Positions 23,301-35,005 are shown, counted from the first letter of the stretch. The stretch: DNA of 64,000 nucleotides from Terfezia claveryi (GCA_015179025.1 WHUX01000114.1:110515-174514), one strand, 5' to 3'. Numbers and translations: made by a program. Notes: generated from the letters alone by a model not told the origin.

Positions 23301-24227
23301 AATGATGTTGATATCAATGCTAAGGACGATAGGGGGCGGACACCCCTCTCATATGCCGCTCAGAATGGGTGTGAGGCTGTTGTGCGGCTCCTGATTGAGC
23401 GAGATGATATTGATATCTCTAAGGATAGTCGTGGGCAGACACCTCTCTCATATGCCGCTCAGACTGGGAGTGAGGCTGTTGTGCGGCTGCTGATTGAGCA
23501 AGATGATGTTGATATCAATGCTAAGGATAATCATGGGCAGACACCCCTCACATGGGCGGCTAAGAAGGGGCGTGAGGCTGTTGTGCAGCTGCTCCTTGCG
23601 AGACATGATATTGATATCAATTCTAGGGACAGTCGTGGGCGGACACCCCTCTCATTTGCAGCTCAGAATGGGCATGTGGCTGTTGTGTGGCTGCTCATCA
23701 AGCGAGATGATGTTGATATCAATGCTAAGCAGAAGAATCGGCGGACACCCCTCTCATATGCAGCTCAGAATGGGCATGAGGCTGTTGTGCAGCTGCTGAT
23801 TGAGCGAGATGATATTCATATCAATGTTAAGGGCGATGAATATGGGCAGATACCCCTCTTATGGGCAGCTGCGAATGGGCATGAGGCTGTTGTGCGACTG
23901 CTGATCGAGCGAGATCATATTGATATCAATGCTAAGGATAGTCATGGGCAGACACAACTCACATGGGCAGCTAAGAAGGGGCGTGAGGCTGTTGTGCGGC
24001 TGCTGCTAGAGCGAGATGATATTGATTTCAATTCCAAGGACAGTCATGGGCGGACATCCCTCTCATTTGCAGCTCAACATGGGCATGAGGCTGTTGTGCG
24101 GCTGCTGATTGAGCGAGATGATAGTGATATCAATTCTAAGGACAATCGTGGGCGGACACCCCTCTCATTTGCAGTTGAGAATGGGCATGAGGCTGTCGTG
24201 CGGCTGCTGATCGAGCGAAAATCGTAA
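17315..24227 (+). CDS. NLR/STAND protein: helical N-domain, tandem-exon coil, NACHT, ~27 ankyrin repeats
   Basis: Twelve exons: 17315-18403, 18463-18697, 18763-18891, 18932-19006, 19153-19215, 19283-19345, 19417-19479, 19552-19614, 19685-19747, 19797-20007, 20083-20658, 20714-24227. They sum to 6144 nt, 2048 codons including TAA, with all phases consistent. Residues 1-230 are Ser/Pro-rich. About 240-509 is the helical domain seen at the N terminus of fungal NACHT proteins (PQVSALVWAGV, FYAGIYIGAPL). 510-614 are five copies of a 21-residue unit. The NACHT has Walker A GIPGAGKT (~675), Walker B FICIDAVDEL (~775) and sensor LFLTGR. A winged-helix-like segment (LKLTELQHALAVEKG, VRFMHYTLEEYF) precedes ankyrin repeats from ~1133 to the end. 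Proteins of this type sense non-self or internal cues and can trigger heterokaryon-incompatibility-like responses. No effector domain is visible beyond the N-domain. Domain names are recognised from memory; intron borders are inferred from phase and homology. Confidence 0.9.
19153..19747 (+). repeat. Tandem array of five 63-nt exons with ~70-nt introns
   Basis: Exons 19153-19215, 19283-19345, 19417-19479, 19552-19614 and 19685-19747 are each exactly 63 nt, start after CAG, end in CAGG before GTA, and are phase 1 at both ends. Each encodes ISTTATHALKVTEEIRNNTQ or a close variant, joined by an Asp made across the splice junction. The intervening introns (67, 71, 72, 70 nt) are also near-identical. 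The repeat unit is therefore an exon plus an intron (about 130-135 bp). The 21-residue period equals three heptads. Confidence 0.9.
21481..24227 (+). repeat. Ankyrin-repeat array, ~102-bp unit, about 27 units
   Basis: Units follow the pattern GRTPLSWAAENGHEAVVRLLIERDD then DINAKD plus linker, mostly 34 residues. Some carry two- to three-residue linker insertions (DDEY, DNLDEY) and two are one residue shorter (IFKDSR, ISKDSR). Adjacent units are so similar in DNA that recent unequal exchange is likely. The array also keeps a long antisense frame open (21272-23317), which I treat as a by-product. Confidence 0.92.
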
Positions 24228-24470
24228 TGTTTGCTGCGGCCTATATGGGTGGAAACCCGTTGTGCGGTTGCTGAATGATCAACGTGATGTGTAGGCAGAA
24301 TTGTACCAGTTTTCCTCGTTTGTGGGAGATACCACGGGCGTCGACGCTATTATGGCTGCGGGTGAAGGTGCCAGTTTTTTGGGGTCAAACCGAGGACGCG
24401 GAATCCTGAGTATTCCTATACTGATGTATCTATTTATTTCCGACTCTTTATGAACGAGCCTTTGCAAGTA
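24228..24470 (+). pseudogene. Ankyrin remnant and 3' flank shared with the minus-strand paralog
   Basis: Just after the stop codon, a frame-shifted ankyrin-like remnant (VVRLLNDQRDV-like) is visible at about 24240-24295. The following ~150 bp (GGGCGTCGACG, CCTATACTGATGTATCTATTTATTTC) is recognisable on the minus strand at about 50500-50610. So the duplicated segment includes 3' flank, and the ancestral array may have been longer. Confidence 0.6.
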
Positions 24471-25216
24471 CATGTTCCCATAGTATCGAATATGATCACA
24501 TGTATTTATCGACTGAAGTGCGGCTTTATTCCCGTAGCATCTCTTATAAGTGATGCGAGAGTTGACTTGATCTATATTAGCATAATGTCGGGACCGGGAG
24601 TTTCAATGCTATTAGAGCAGTCATGCATTTTAGATGAACACGGGCATTGAAATGTAAATTTCAATAACCTAGCTAACAAATCGTTGATCCAACTGCCTAT
24701 ACTGCCCCCGCCGCCTGCATTGTCCTGCCTACCTCCACTACCGCCCCCCTATCCCTACTGCCTCCCTGCCTCCACTGCACTGCCTACTCCCACGAGCGCC
24801 ACTACTTCCACTGCCACCTCTACCTCCGCTATCTCTTTAATCAGGTCACCACTCATTGAAACTTGTCTTTCAAAACGCAGAAACCAATCATAGAGAACAG
24901 TATCTAATTGTGGACACTGAACTCTTCGGACTCGCTTGATATCACACAAGCCAACAGGGTTCCTGTAACCTCCGGCAGTCTTGGTTATCTCGAAATCTCT
25001 TAAGGATACCTAAATTTTTTATTAGTATTATAGTCAACATACCGTAAAATCTCGCGGACAAGAAAGTAATAATGTATAAGAAAGTACTCTCTAATAAGAC
25101 TTTGTGTAAGATCGGGACGGATTTTTTGCTATGGGTATGGAACGCGAATAAGAAAGGTGTTGTGGAAGGTAGACATGAAAACTGTAGTTGCTGGTCTACC
25201 TATGTACTCGGATCTT
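24471..25216. other. Intergenic
   Basis: No gene recognised. A CCTCCACTGCC/CTACC-rich stretch (24700-24830) is low-complexity. Confidence 0.4.
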
Positions 25217-25260
25217 TTTTTTTTTTTTTTTTTTTTAAATACTCATTACTCCTGCACCGG
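25217..25260 (-). mobile_element. Solo LINE 3' tail
   Basis: Poly(T) of about 22 followed by AAATACTCATTACTCCTGCA, the reverse complement of the shared tail AGTAATGAGTATTT-poly(A) seen at 26951, 43687 and 50406. No convincing target-site duplication. Confidence 0.6.
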
Positions 25261-26309
25261 CTCTGATGATTCCAACAGTACAGGATCTGATACAGAACCT
25301 GAGGTTTTCCAAGTTCTATCTCATATTCAATTAGGTGAAGGAATTGTCTAAAAGCATGGCTAGAACAGTTGTATCTGAGTTATGTGTGGGCTAGCCCATA
25401 TGTCGGAGGTGATTGTATTTACAACTTTGCAACTGAAACATTCGGGTACACCATGCATGAGAAAGTCCCCATGATAAAGAATGTAAGGATAAATAAGAAA
25501 GTAATCTGAATAAGAAGGGGAGAGAGCTTTTGGCAAAACCCCCCCTCCGTAAATAAGACTGCAGTCTTGTCCGCAAGATTTTACGGTAGCTGTACAGAGA
25601 TAGTCATTGATTAATTGGCTTTTTGAACGTAACATTGAACCAAACTGTGCTAATTCTTGCTGCGTTGTCTTATGCGTAGGAAAACGGCTGAAATTACCCG
25701 CTCTCTGTTGGATCAACCTCCCCTCCCGATGGCGGACCTACCTGTGGACTAACGTGTGCTGTTGAGGCGATTCACTACCGGTATCCTACTGGAAGAATTA
25801 AAGTAGATAATATTGATAGAAATCCACAGTCTGTATATTTATCACAAATTTTCTCCGCCGCATGCCACTACCTAGGTATGCACATTAGATTGTTGGCAGT
25901 CACCAGGTTGGAACCGGCAAATGCTATGCATGCTAACTAAAGTGCTATGCTATCCTAGCCATAGTCCCAAACACGTCTATACAAATAGCCAGGTTATGCA
26001 ATTATAGAGTATGCTAATATAGAGATTTGCCTGTACAAGAATAAATTCAGTACTCGTATTCACAAGTTATGGCGAGAGACCGCATTTTGGACCAACCTAA
26101 AGCTAAGTTTTAGAGGTGCCAGTAAAATTTCCGGAAAGGATTTTTGGCTGCATGATATAAGAAATTCTATAACGCCAGTATTGTGAAGTTCTCAGGCACA
26201 TAGCAGTCAGTTCGCAAGTATAGACTTTAAAATAAAATAAAAAAAAGAATTTGTAACTACAAATATAATGAGTATTTTTTTGCCAGAGTTGAGTAGCTAT
26301 AAATATAAA
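25261..26309. other. Intergenic
   Basis: No gene recognised. The minus frame 25360-25716 has no domain. Confidence 0.35.
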
Positions 26310-26523
26310 GTAAATCGAGGCCCACAGAGGGCATGGACGCAAAGGATTTGGGTGTTGGGGGGAGGGGGGAAAACCGTTCTATGTATGCGGAGAGACCCAG
26401 AAAGCGGCTCATCTGCTAGAGTGGCCGACGGACCTGGGAGGAGGCGGAGGCAAATCAGGAATATTGCGAGACCCGTTTCCGGGCTCTTCATAGTTAGATT
26501 AAATTATTAAAAATTAAAAAAAA
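26310..26523 (+). mobile_element. LINE 3'-end fragment
   Basis: The translated GPQRAWTQRIWVLGGGGKTV resembles RGPQRSWLHHIGKSESAEC of the LINE ORF at 48097-48858. It is followed by a degenerate Cys-rich tail and an A-rich end (26504-26523). A few hundred bases of a 5'-truncated copy. Confidence 0.55.
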
Positions 26524-26950
26524 GCCCTTATAGAATCCATGACAAAAGCACATCTTCAAGGCCAACCTCAACCTAAAACTCTACCTTACATCCAGCTACC
26601 ATATTGCTTGAGGAGGCCCCCACACCACCTTCCGCATCCTTTGAAGCGTCAATAGCATATTATGATTAAGGGGTTCTGTGAATTTATCTGCTTCAATTTC
26701 AACCTCACAAAGGGGACGTCTTTCGAATTTTTTCTCGCCTGTTCACAGAGATCAATCATAGTCTTTCGTCAGTTCCAGTGAATATCTTTGAATGGTACTC
26801 TTGGAGGTGTGTTTTTGAATTCGATCAACTAGGAGAGAGATACCTATGGTATATTCTGCACAGAACCATTCTCTTCGGTAGAGTTGAGTCATGTCCGTAC
26901 CACTCGTGTCACCTGGGTTTATGTAGTCTTTATATGAGCAACATATGGTT
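26524..26950. other. Intergenic, possible unassigned retroelement debris
   Basis: Minus-strand frames read EVEIEADKFTEPLNHNMLL-like text but I cannot assign a family. Confidence 0.25.
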
Positions 26951-27008
26951 GATTTTTTAATTTTTTTTTTTAAATACTCATTACTCATATGCGGTCCCAG
27001 TAAGGGAT
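26951..27008 (-). mobile_element. Solo LINE tail, 58 bp, with 11-bp target-site duplication
   Basis: Flanked by AACATATGGTT at 26940-26950 and 27009-27019. The insert reads, on the minus strand, as a short stub ending GAGTAATGAGTATTTAAAAA. Only the extreme 3' end of the element was copied. Confidence 0.75.
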
Positions 27009-27019
27009 AACATATGGTT

Positions 27020-28616
27020 AGAGGTCTCTGAATAAATATGTTCTTCATGCCAGTCTGCTATATGAGCCTTGATTGATACCTCCACCCGTCAACTTCCTTC
27101 TAACCATGGAGATTTCACACACTAATAAGCTTAAAGCAAAGGAACTTGTACTCGAGCCATGAACATCACAAAATTCAAGTTCTCCTTCCATATCTGAAAT
27201 ACTTTAGTTTCCAGTCTTAGGCCGTGACTGCTTGTCAAAATCATCAAGCTCCATGGTGTCCATAGTCAGGAAGTTACAACATATGGGCAATTACATAGTA
27301 CTTTTGGTAATACTTCATGATTTGCCTGCATTTTGTATTCGCTTTCCCTAATCACCTTTTGAGGAACTTATAAGCAATGCGCCCGATATCCCAGATTTCC
27401 AAATGTGACATTTATAGCGGTAAAGCCTATCCCTTGGAGCGGAATTTCGTATCGCAATGGTTAGCTGGTAGAGGCCTCCTGTAAACGATGATCCATGGAA
27501 TTCAACCCCCCCAGTTCGATGAGCACCTGTATTTCGGAGCAACACTTCGAATCTGCCGGTCTCATCCACAGGAGTGGGTAATAGTTGCTCCTCGGGAGCC
27601 CCACAATCCGAGGTCTTGAGAACGCTGCAAAGTTGATCAAAAGCGTTTATACACGGAACATGGTATGACTTGATACGACCAGCTAATAACGTTGGTTGCA
27701 GGGCCAGACTACCGTATGTGCACGTGACGTGCACGCTTAAACCGTAGCTTCTGCCAGGTGTATGATTCTGGCTAATGCAGTGGTGGACATAGAGTTGTAC
27801 ATCTATCAGCCGCATAAGAGTGATCATACAGCTCCTGATAGTTCAGAGCGTTTTTCCCTTGCAAGAAACGTCAAGTTGCGGCTTATTACTCGGGTTCTCC
27901 GAAAGAAGTTGCAGTAGTCTTATCAACTCAGGTTGACACCAACGACCTCATGAACTTTCAACATTACCCGGGCCCGTAATAAGAGTCCTCAATCGCTTCT
28001 GTAGACAATTTTAAGTGGAATTGTCACTCGCATCAAAATGGCAGGGCTTGTGCCTGCCGCAATCCCGATTGTTGTAAGTATGTACAGTATGTCCCTTCCG
28101 TGGGCACGGTCAAGGAATTCTGGAGGTGTCGAGGCTCCCTCAAGAAGCTTCGATGTGCAATCAAAATGTGAAAACATAAATCTGAAGAGACAGGTGAACT
28201 CGCAGGAGAGGATCCAAAATCCATTATGAAGTAAAGAGTTTTCAAAAAATTACTACCTGTGAAAAGTTATAAATTAGGGGAAAATAGAGAACAGTGACAC
28301 GGTGAGTGTCTATGGAGGCTATAAGTGCATACTCTGATGATTAATAAACTGGTGTGCGAGAGAATATATAAAAAAAAGATTTAAACCGCTGACACTTACT
28401 CTTCCTACTGCAGTAGGGTAAATATAAATGAATGCTGAAACTGGACTGTCTGTAGGGTACTAAAGTGGCAGAAACGTGACCCCGAAGATTTTGAAAAGCT
28501 AGTGAATGGTGGGCAAGGATCACATCTGTCCAGTACCCCAGGTCTAAGGTTAACTATATACATGTAGCTGGACGTTACGGGAGAATCCGACGGCAGGCAA
28601 TGGTACTACATGGTAC
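27020..28616. other. Intergenic; one long unassigned minus-strand frame
   Basis: The frame 27348-27827 (minus, 159 codons) has no recognisable domain and no intron or codon evidence I can defend. Nothing else is assigned. Confidence 0.3.
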
Positions 28617-28990
28617 ACTGAGTACTTATTTATACGCAGATTGCTAAGTATAACTACTGGTGTTTTCGTTTCAGGTGTTTGCGAAAACTTCTACTCTAAT
28701 TGTTATTGCCGATACCTTAAGAATAATCTGAAATTCTCAATTTATTGACATACGAAAGTGTTAACAGATGTATTAACCTCTCAGCTCTGGCTGAACCAAA
28801 TTGGAATATTAGGTGGAGGTCTAATCGGTTGGGAAATACATTGATCTATTGCAGTCACTGGGGTAGCTCCAGTTAGGTATACCGTTATCAATTCTTTTTT
28901 TGGGGGGTAAATCAGTACTCGTAAACCTTTATCAATACAAGTGCATTATACACCAAATTGAGTAATTATTTAAATTGCCCGTGAGCGGCA
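28617..28990 (+). repeat. Interspersed repeat R1, copy B
   Basis: Second copy of the 16556-16955 repeat, with small deletions (for example the GTACATGAATC segment shortened). Its right end runs close to the inverted-repeat element starting at 29031. Confidence 0.85.
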
Positions 28991-29030
28991 CAGTGGGTAT
29001 ACCGCCCGCGAGCAGCCCAGAACAAATATA

Positions 29031-30615
29031 GCCTAAAAACACTCGAAAAATCCAAATTTCATATCTATAACTCACCCTGGTTTACCCTGAAGCCTCTAGA
29101 GCCCTCGCACCTTCACCACCCCCTACAACGCCCCCCTCGTACTATAATCACCCCTCCCATGATAACTACCCACTACCATGACCACTACTAGAAGTCATAA
29201 GGTCCTCATGAGTGTACTCTATAAGCCCAATTAGTATAGATTTGAGCCACTCACTGTATGTAGCACTATAGGTACCATAAATGCCAAAAAAATGGGATTG
29301 TAGTTTATAGCCCGCGCAAATCAGGCACTCGATATTGAATCTCAAAGGTTGTATGAGCTTTAATTGAGCTATATTCACAAGATCACAAACTTAAAGTCTT
29401 AAGGTATCTACCTATGTGATTTTTGAGCCTCAAGATACTATTTTAATTTTTTTTGGCCCTCGGTTCTTTAGCTAACTTATGAGCCTCTCGATTTCCAGGC
29501 TTTTCGGGTTCAGGGACATCAGCACGTATAATATAAACTATTATATGCTCAATATAAGTTCATTTGAGGATTCAAAGGCGCTTAATTTCCTTTTGTGATT
29601 GAGGCTTTACCTCTATACTGTTGTTGAACACTTTGAATGTTTGGGAGTTTGACTGAGTCTGCCACACTCGGCATTGAGTTTCAACCATTTTAAGAGCTGT
29701 ATTTGAGCTATATTCCAAGCATGAACTCAAGACGTTCAAAGGCTTATATAACTGTTTCTTTTGCTACTACTGGTGCTGGTGTTCGGCAAGAGCGGTACTG
29801 GTACTGTTACTACTGGTACCGGTGCATGCTGGTGCAGCTACTTGCGTCTGCAATTAGTGACCCTCTACAATGCCCCTCTCAAATCAACCCTGCTGAAGAC
29901 TACTAAAATTGCCTCTATGAACCCAAGGAATTGTGCACAAGTTCCCCAAATATCTGAAAGAGATCTCTGTGGAGGTTGTGAAATCCATCCAATCCTCTGG
30001 ACCCTCAAGGTTATTAGTATAGGCATAGAGGTGAAGCCTCGATTACAAAAGGAATATAAGGGCCCTCAAAGCTTCAAATGAGCCTATATTGGGTATATAA
30101 TAGTTTATATTACACGTGCTAAGGTCCCTGAAGCCGAAAAGCCTGGAAAATCAAGAGGCTCACAAGTTAGCTAAAGAACTGAAGGCCAAAAAAGTAAGTA
30201 GCATTTTGAGGCTCAAAAACCACATAGGTAGGTACCTTGAGACTTTAAGTTTGTGATCTTGTGAATATAGCTCAATTAAAGCTCACACAACCTTTGAAAT
30301 TCAATGCCGAGTGCCTGATTTGCGCAGGTTACAAACTACAATATCATTTTTTGGCATTCTACAGTACCTATAGTGCTACATACAGTGAGCGGCTCAAATC
30401 TATACTAATTGGGCTTATAGAGTACACTCATGAGGACCTTATGACTTCTAGTAGTGGTCATGGTAGTGGGTAGTTATCGATATATCATGGGAGGGGTGAT
30501 CATAGTACGGGGGGGCGTTGTAGGGGGTGGTGAAGGTGCGAGGGCTCTAGAGGCTTCAGGGTAAACCAGGGTGAGTTATAGATATAAAATTTGGATTTTT
30601 CGAGTGTTTTTAGGC
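29031..30615. mobile_element. Element with ~590-bp terminal inverted repeats and TA target duplication
   Basis: Left end GCCTAAAAACACTCGAAAAA (29031 onward) is mirrored at the right end (…TTTTTCGAGTGTTTTTAGGC to 30615), and both are flanked by TA (29029-29030, 30616-30617). The arms match over about 29031-29617 and 30025-30615, leaving a spacer of about 400 bp. Each arm carries a comparable 70-codon frame (29166-29378 minus, 30261-30473 plus) with about nine amino acid differences, so the frames are unlikely to be selected. No transposase is visible. Best described as a fold-back or MITE-like element mobilised by a TA-targeting transposase. Confidence 0.85.
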
Positions 30616-30617
30616 TA

Positions 30618-32985
30618 TATTCAATATTCTCATGACAGGCATACTACAAAGGTTGGTGGATATATTGAGAATCTCATGCATGCGAGAGAACACTCATGAC
30701 ACTCATGCCGATCGTCACGTGGGTGGCGATCGTTACGCAGTTAGTGATACTATTGTAGATCGATACAAGCATTCCAGTATTCGCTATCAGAAATTGACTG
30801 GTCTAGATAGTGTGTATATCGCACAATTACAACTAGACGGGGCAACCAATTAGAATGGTTCTATCATGATATATAAATAAATATATTCACAAGTTGACGG
30901 AGAAGGGTAGGAAATGATGACTGCAAATGCTATGACCCGAGTCAGCCGGCTCGCATTTGCAGCACCACCTGCGTGTGTCTAGGGAAGAGATGTTGTCGTC
31001 CCACCGTGATTTTGCGATTGCTACATAGGATTATACCTAAGGGTAGGTATACTATCACTTACTAGGTAATGATCGGCTACATAGCAACCAGATATATTGC
31101 CGAGAGCGAAGTCCCCACGGTATGCTTCTATATTATCAAACGGCAATACCTATAGGGTAATTGCAGTCGCTGGATTCGATTATCATGTCGGCAGCTCTCT
31201 CAGGGTGGCCGTGAACTCGCTATAGTATTCACAACCTCGGCAGCACCTGCAACGCCCCTTCTACTGTAGAGCTCCCAGCCCATGACCATGCTCCACCATA
31301 TATGGCTGTTCACTTAGTACATGGCATGCATGTAGGTCGACCTCACCACTTCTGTAAGCTAAGGAACCCCAGCGTAGTCTTGTTAATAGTGCCAGGGCCC
31401 TAGCCATGCGTGCGTGGCACAAGTCGGGTTTGCGTGAGAAAGACAAAACGAAATGACTTTGCTTATTCGTCCGTGCTGTCTTGACCTAATGTAGTTACTG
31501 ACCAGCAGATTGAGTAAGGCAGCCATATCAGACGATAAGGACAAATGAGTGATTGCGCATCAGAATATATAGTATGAGTACTTGCATATCTACTTCAACT
31601 AGGAGAGCTACAAGGATAAAGGTAGAAGTATCTAAAGGCCAATGAAAGGGATCTTGAAAACGCTAGTGATGTACAGGCAAGTAGCCCGTGTTATTCGAGC
31701 TACAAAGACTGTAACTTATGTATATCGTATGTACATATACTACTACCTGTAGGGTTTATTATACACACATCGTAGTATCTCTTAATATTTGACAGTCATT
31801 CTAAATAGGAACACTAAGTTATCCCACCCGCTCTGGTTAAAGGCCACTGTCTTCCTCAATATGCACGCTACTCGCTCAACATTGGGATCGCTGGAGTAAA
31901 ACATTATTACGAGTTAAAATTGACTCACATTGATAAATGTATTTTGCAAAATTGACGTAGGTCACCTGCCCATGATGCCCATGACGTAGACATGTCAGCC
32001 CCACTAGACCTACTGTATCTAGCTATGAGCTATGTAAAGATATTAGCACTATGCAGCACTATGCAACGATATCGCTTGTGAGACACATCCTTGATCTGAC
32101 ACCTGAGTGGCTGTCCCAAAGATGTTCTCACTAGCATGCGCCCGTTTTTACTCCATCAGGTATTGACGAGGTTAACTGACATATGATAGATAGTTGGAAC
32201 TGGCCATTTACTGCATGTCTCTATGTTTGGTAGTAAATTACAGGTCGTTATAACGAAACCATTGTATATGCGATGTGACGGTTTATGTCAATCGGTGATT
32301 CGAGAATTCTCTCTTTCAGTACTGAGTTTTTCTGTCGAAGCTCCTGCAAGCCCAATGAAAAAGATACCTATTAGCCGATGAAAGATCAATGCCTGAGTAT
32401 CAAATGGGAATTAGTACAAGTGGATCCTACCTTGTGAGCCTGGTATGAGCCCCACCCTGCTCAAGCCATCTAGCGCTCTATGCGAGAGAAACGAAGGAAA
32501 TTGGAGGTGTTGGTTTCATGTTGATCCATCGAGACGCCCGCCGCGCGAAGAGGCGCTGAAGCTCAGGGCACACGACAGCGCTAGCGCTTATTGTCCTGCT
32601 TCATTTTACACATTTTATTTCAGTAATCTGCAGCAATATGGGATTTCCTGGTCTCCTTCGCACATTTAACCAGCCCATACCGTGGTACAGGCCATGCACA
32701 TGCGCGGGGCCGCGAGCCTTGCTAATTAACCTACCAGCGGCCACGTCGAAGGTGGCCACGGAGTCTAGTGGTAACGTAGGTATGCAAAACTAGGAGTGGT
32801 GCGTGAGTTAATTCGCGACCGCAATATGATAAAGCGTCTCTATTTCTGGGTCTCATGAGCCCGGAGTATAATATAAGAGTCCCCGGACTTTGCCTATACA
32901 ACTTGATCAGTACAAAATTTCAGAAATAAAACCTCCACGTGGATATCTGAATAAACATATACAGTTATCTATATCAATTGTCGTC
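30618..32985. other. Intergenic, upstream of the monooxygenase
   Basis: No gene recognised. A TATA-like TATAATATAAG lies at about 32868, some 115 bp before the ATG at 32986. Confidence 0.4.
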
Positions 32986-35005
32986 ATGGGTAACCCACTC
33001 CAAACCCAAACAGCTCTGACTGGGCCACCACCTGAGCTTGATGTTATCGATCCAAGCATTGTCAATGCTTCAAAAACATCAGAAATTACAGAGAAATACC
33101 AAAAAGAACGTGCGAAGCGACTTCGACCGGAAGGTAATTCCCAGTTCGTCGAGTTGACTACTGTGAGCAAACTCGCAAACTCCAGAAACGATCCCTGGCT
33201 GCAAATCGATACGGAGAATGGGAATCGCATTGGAAACACCAATTCTACGCCTAAACGCTGCAAGTACCTCATTATTGGAGCAGGATTTGGCGGACTTCTC
33301 TTCGCTGTCCGATTGCTACAAGCGGGAATTAAAATCGATGATTTATGGATTGTAGATTCCGCCGGTGGATATGGGGGGACCTGGTATTGGAATCGCTTCC
33401 CGGGGCTCATGTGTGACGTAGAAAGTTATATCTACATGCCTCTATTAGAAGAGATGGAATACATGCCAAAGCATAAGTATGCTTATGGTCCTGAGTTGAG
33501 AGAGTATGCAGAGAAAATCGCCGCCAAGTGGAAGTTAAGGAAGAATACGTTGTTCCGCACCGAGACAAGCACCATGACCTGGGATGAGAATGAGAAGGAG
33601 TGGGTCGTTGAACTGTCAAGGCAATATACCAGCAAATCCAAGCCGCAATTCAATGTTCGATCACAATACATATTCCTGACCTCCGGCGTTTTAAATGTTC
33701 CCAAAATGCCCCGTATTCCTGGACTCGAGAATTTTCACGGCCACAGTTTCCATGCCTCCCGTTGGAACTACGCTTATACTGGAGGTTCGCCCACAGACCC
33801 ATCGTTGAACAATTTGAGGGATAAGAAAGTAGGCATCATTGGCACAGGTGCAACAGCCGTTCAAGTTATACCCGAGCTTGCCAAATGGGCCAAAGAGCTT
33901 TATGTCTTCCAACGCACTCCAACAGCCGTCGACAGCAGAGGCCAGCATGCCACTGATCCTGACTGGTGGAACAAAAAGGTTGCAAACAAGCAGGGCTGGC
34001 AGAAGGAAAGGGTGGACAATTTCAGCGCCCATATGTCTAAGGTCACACCCCTACCAGCTATCAATCTAGTTGATGACCAGTGGACCGATGGCTGTTTCCA
34101 CGCCCTGATTGGAACCCCTGGCTTTCTAACACCGGAGAAAATACCTGCTCATATCGCTTCCCTGCATGCTTTGGATTTACCACACCAAGAACGCATCCGT
34201 TCACGGGTTGAAGAAATCGTTAAGGATAAGGCTACTGCTGAAAAGCTGAAGCCTTGGTACTACTCCTGGTGCAAGCGACCATGTTACCATGACGAGTACC
34301 TCCCCGCTTTTAATCTTCCCAATGTCAAACTCATAGATACTGATGGAAAGGGTGTTGAGCGTGTGACGGAGAATGGTGTGGTGGTGCAGGAACAGCAGAT
34401 TGAACTGGACCTCCTGATCTTCAGCACGGGATACAGGGCGCCTTCCGATGGTAGCCCAGGTTCTCGTGCTGGCATTTCAATCACTGGTCGTACGCAGAAG
34501 ATGGAGGAGAAATGGGTTGAAGGGGCGGGTACATTGCATGGAGTCATCACCGGGGGTTTCCCAATTTATTCTTGACAGGACCTACCAAACCGGTGCAACA
34601 GCAAACTGGACGGCTGTCCTAGACCAGCTAGCAATACACACTTCCTATATAATATCTGAGGCAGAGGCAAAGGCAACCAAGAAGAGAAGAAAGGGAAAGG
34701 TTACAATCGAACCAACCGTAGAGGGTGAGGAGGGTTGGTCCATGCAGATCATGTCAAGAGCAGGATCTTTGGCGGCGGCTGCTGGGTGCACCCCCGGGTA
34801 TATCAACAGGGAAGGGGATGCAGATCGTGTGACGACGATAGAAGAACAGATGAAAGCAGCAAAAAGTGCAATTTGGGGCCATGGATTTCTAGATTATATC
34901 GGTGTCCTTGAGGATTGGCGGACTAAGGGAGGTCTGGAAGGTCTGGAGGTGAGCACATGGAGCGGAAGGCTAAGGCACGTTGGGAACTTGGCAGTTGCGC
35001 CGTGA
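32986..35005 (+). CDS. Baeyer-Villiger monooxygenase (FAD/NADPH), two one-base frame breaks
   Basis: Start chosen at the first ATG of the frame (32986, GTCATGGGT). The FAD Rossmann motif GAGFGG is at residue ~98, followed by GGYGGTWYWNRFPG and CDVESYIYMPLLEE. The Baeyer-Villiger fingerprint FHGHSFHASRWN (FxGxxxHxxxW, here followed by N instead of P/D) is at ~250, and the NADPH Rossmann motif GTGATA at ~286. Such enzymes insert oxygen next to a ketone, giving esters or lactones, in catabolism or secondary metabolism. The first frame stops at 34575, but GATANWTAVLDQLAIHTSYI continues in another frame to TGA 35003-35005. The region between reads NLFLTGPTKP in the third frame, so two single bases are missing, near 34563 and near 34590. 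Expected length is about 673 aa. No neighbouring tailoring genes are visible, so there is no cluster evidence. Confidence 0.88.

Noticed and set aside
21272..23317. 681-codon antisense open frame across the ankyrin array
   Set aside because: Its 34-residue period follows the sense repeats; a stop-free antisense frame in one unit stays open in all. No independent coding evidence.
27430..27500. tRNA-like TATCGCAATGGTTAGC segment
   Set aside because: B box and stems are not supported.
27348..27827. 159-codon minus frame
   Set aside because: No recognisable family; kept only as a note in the intergenic entry.
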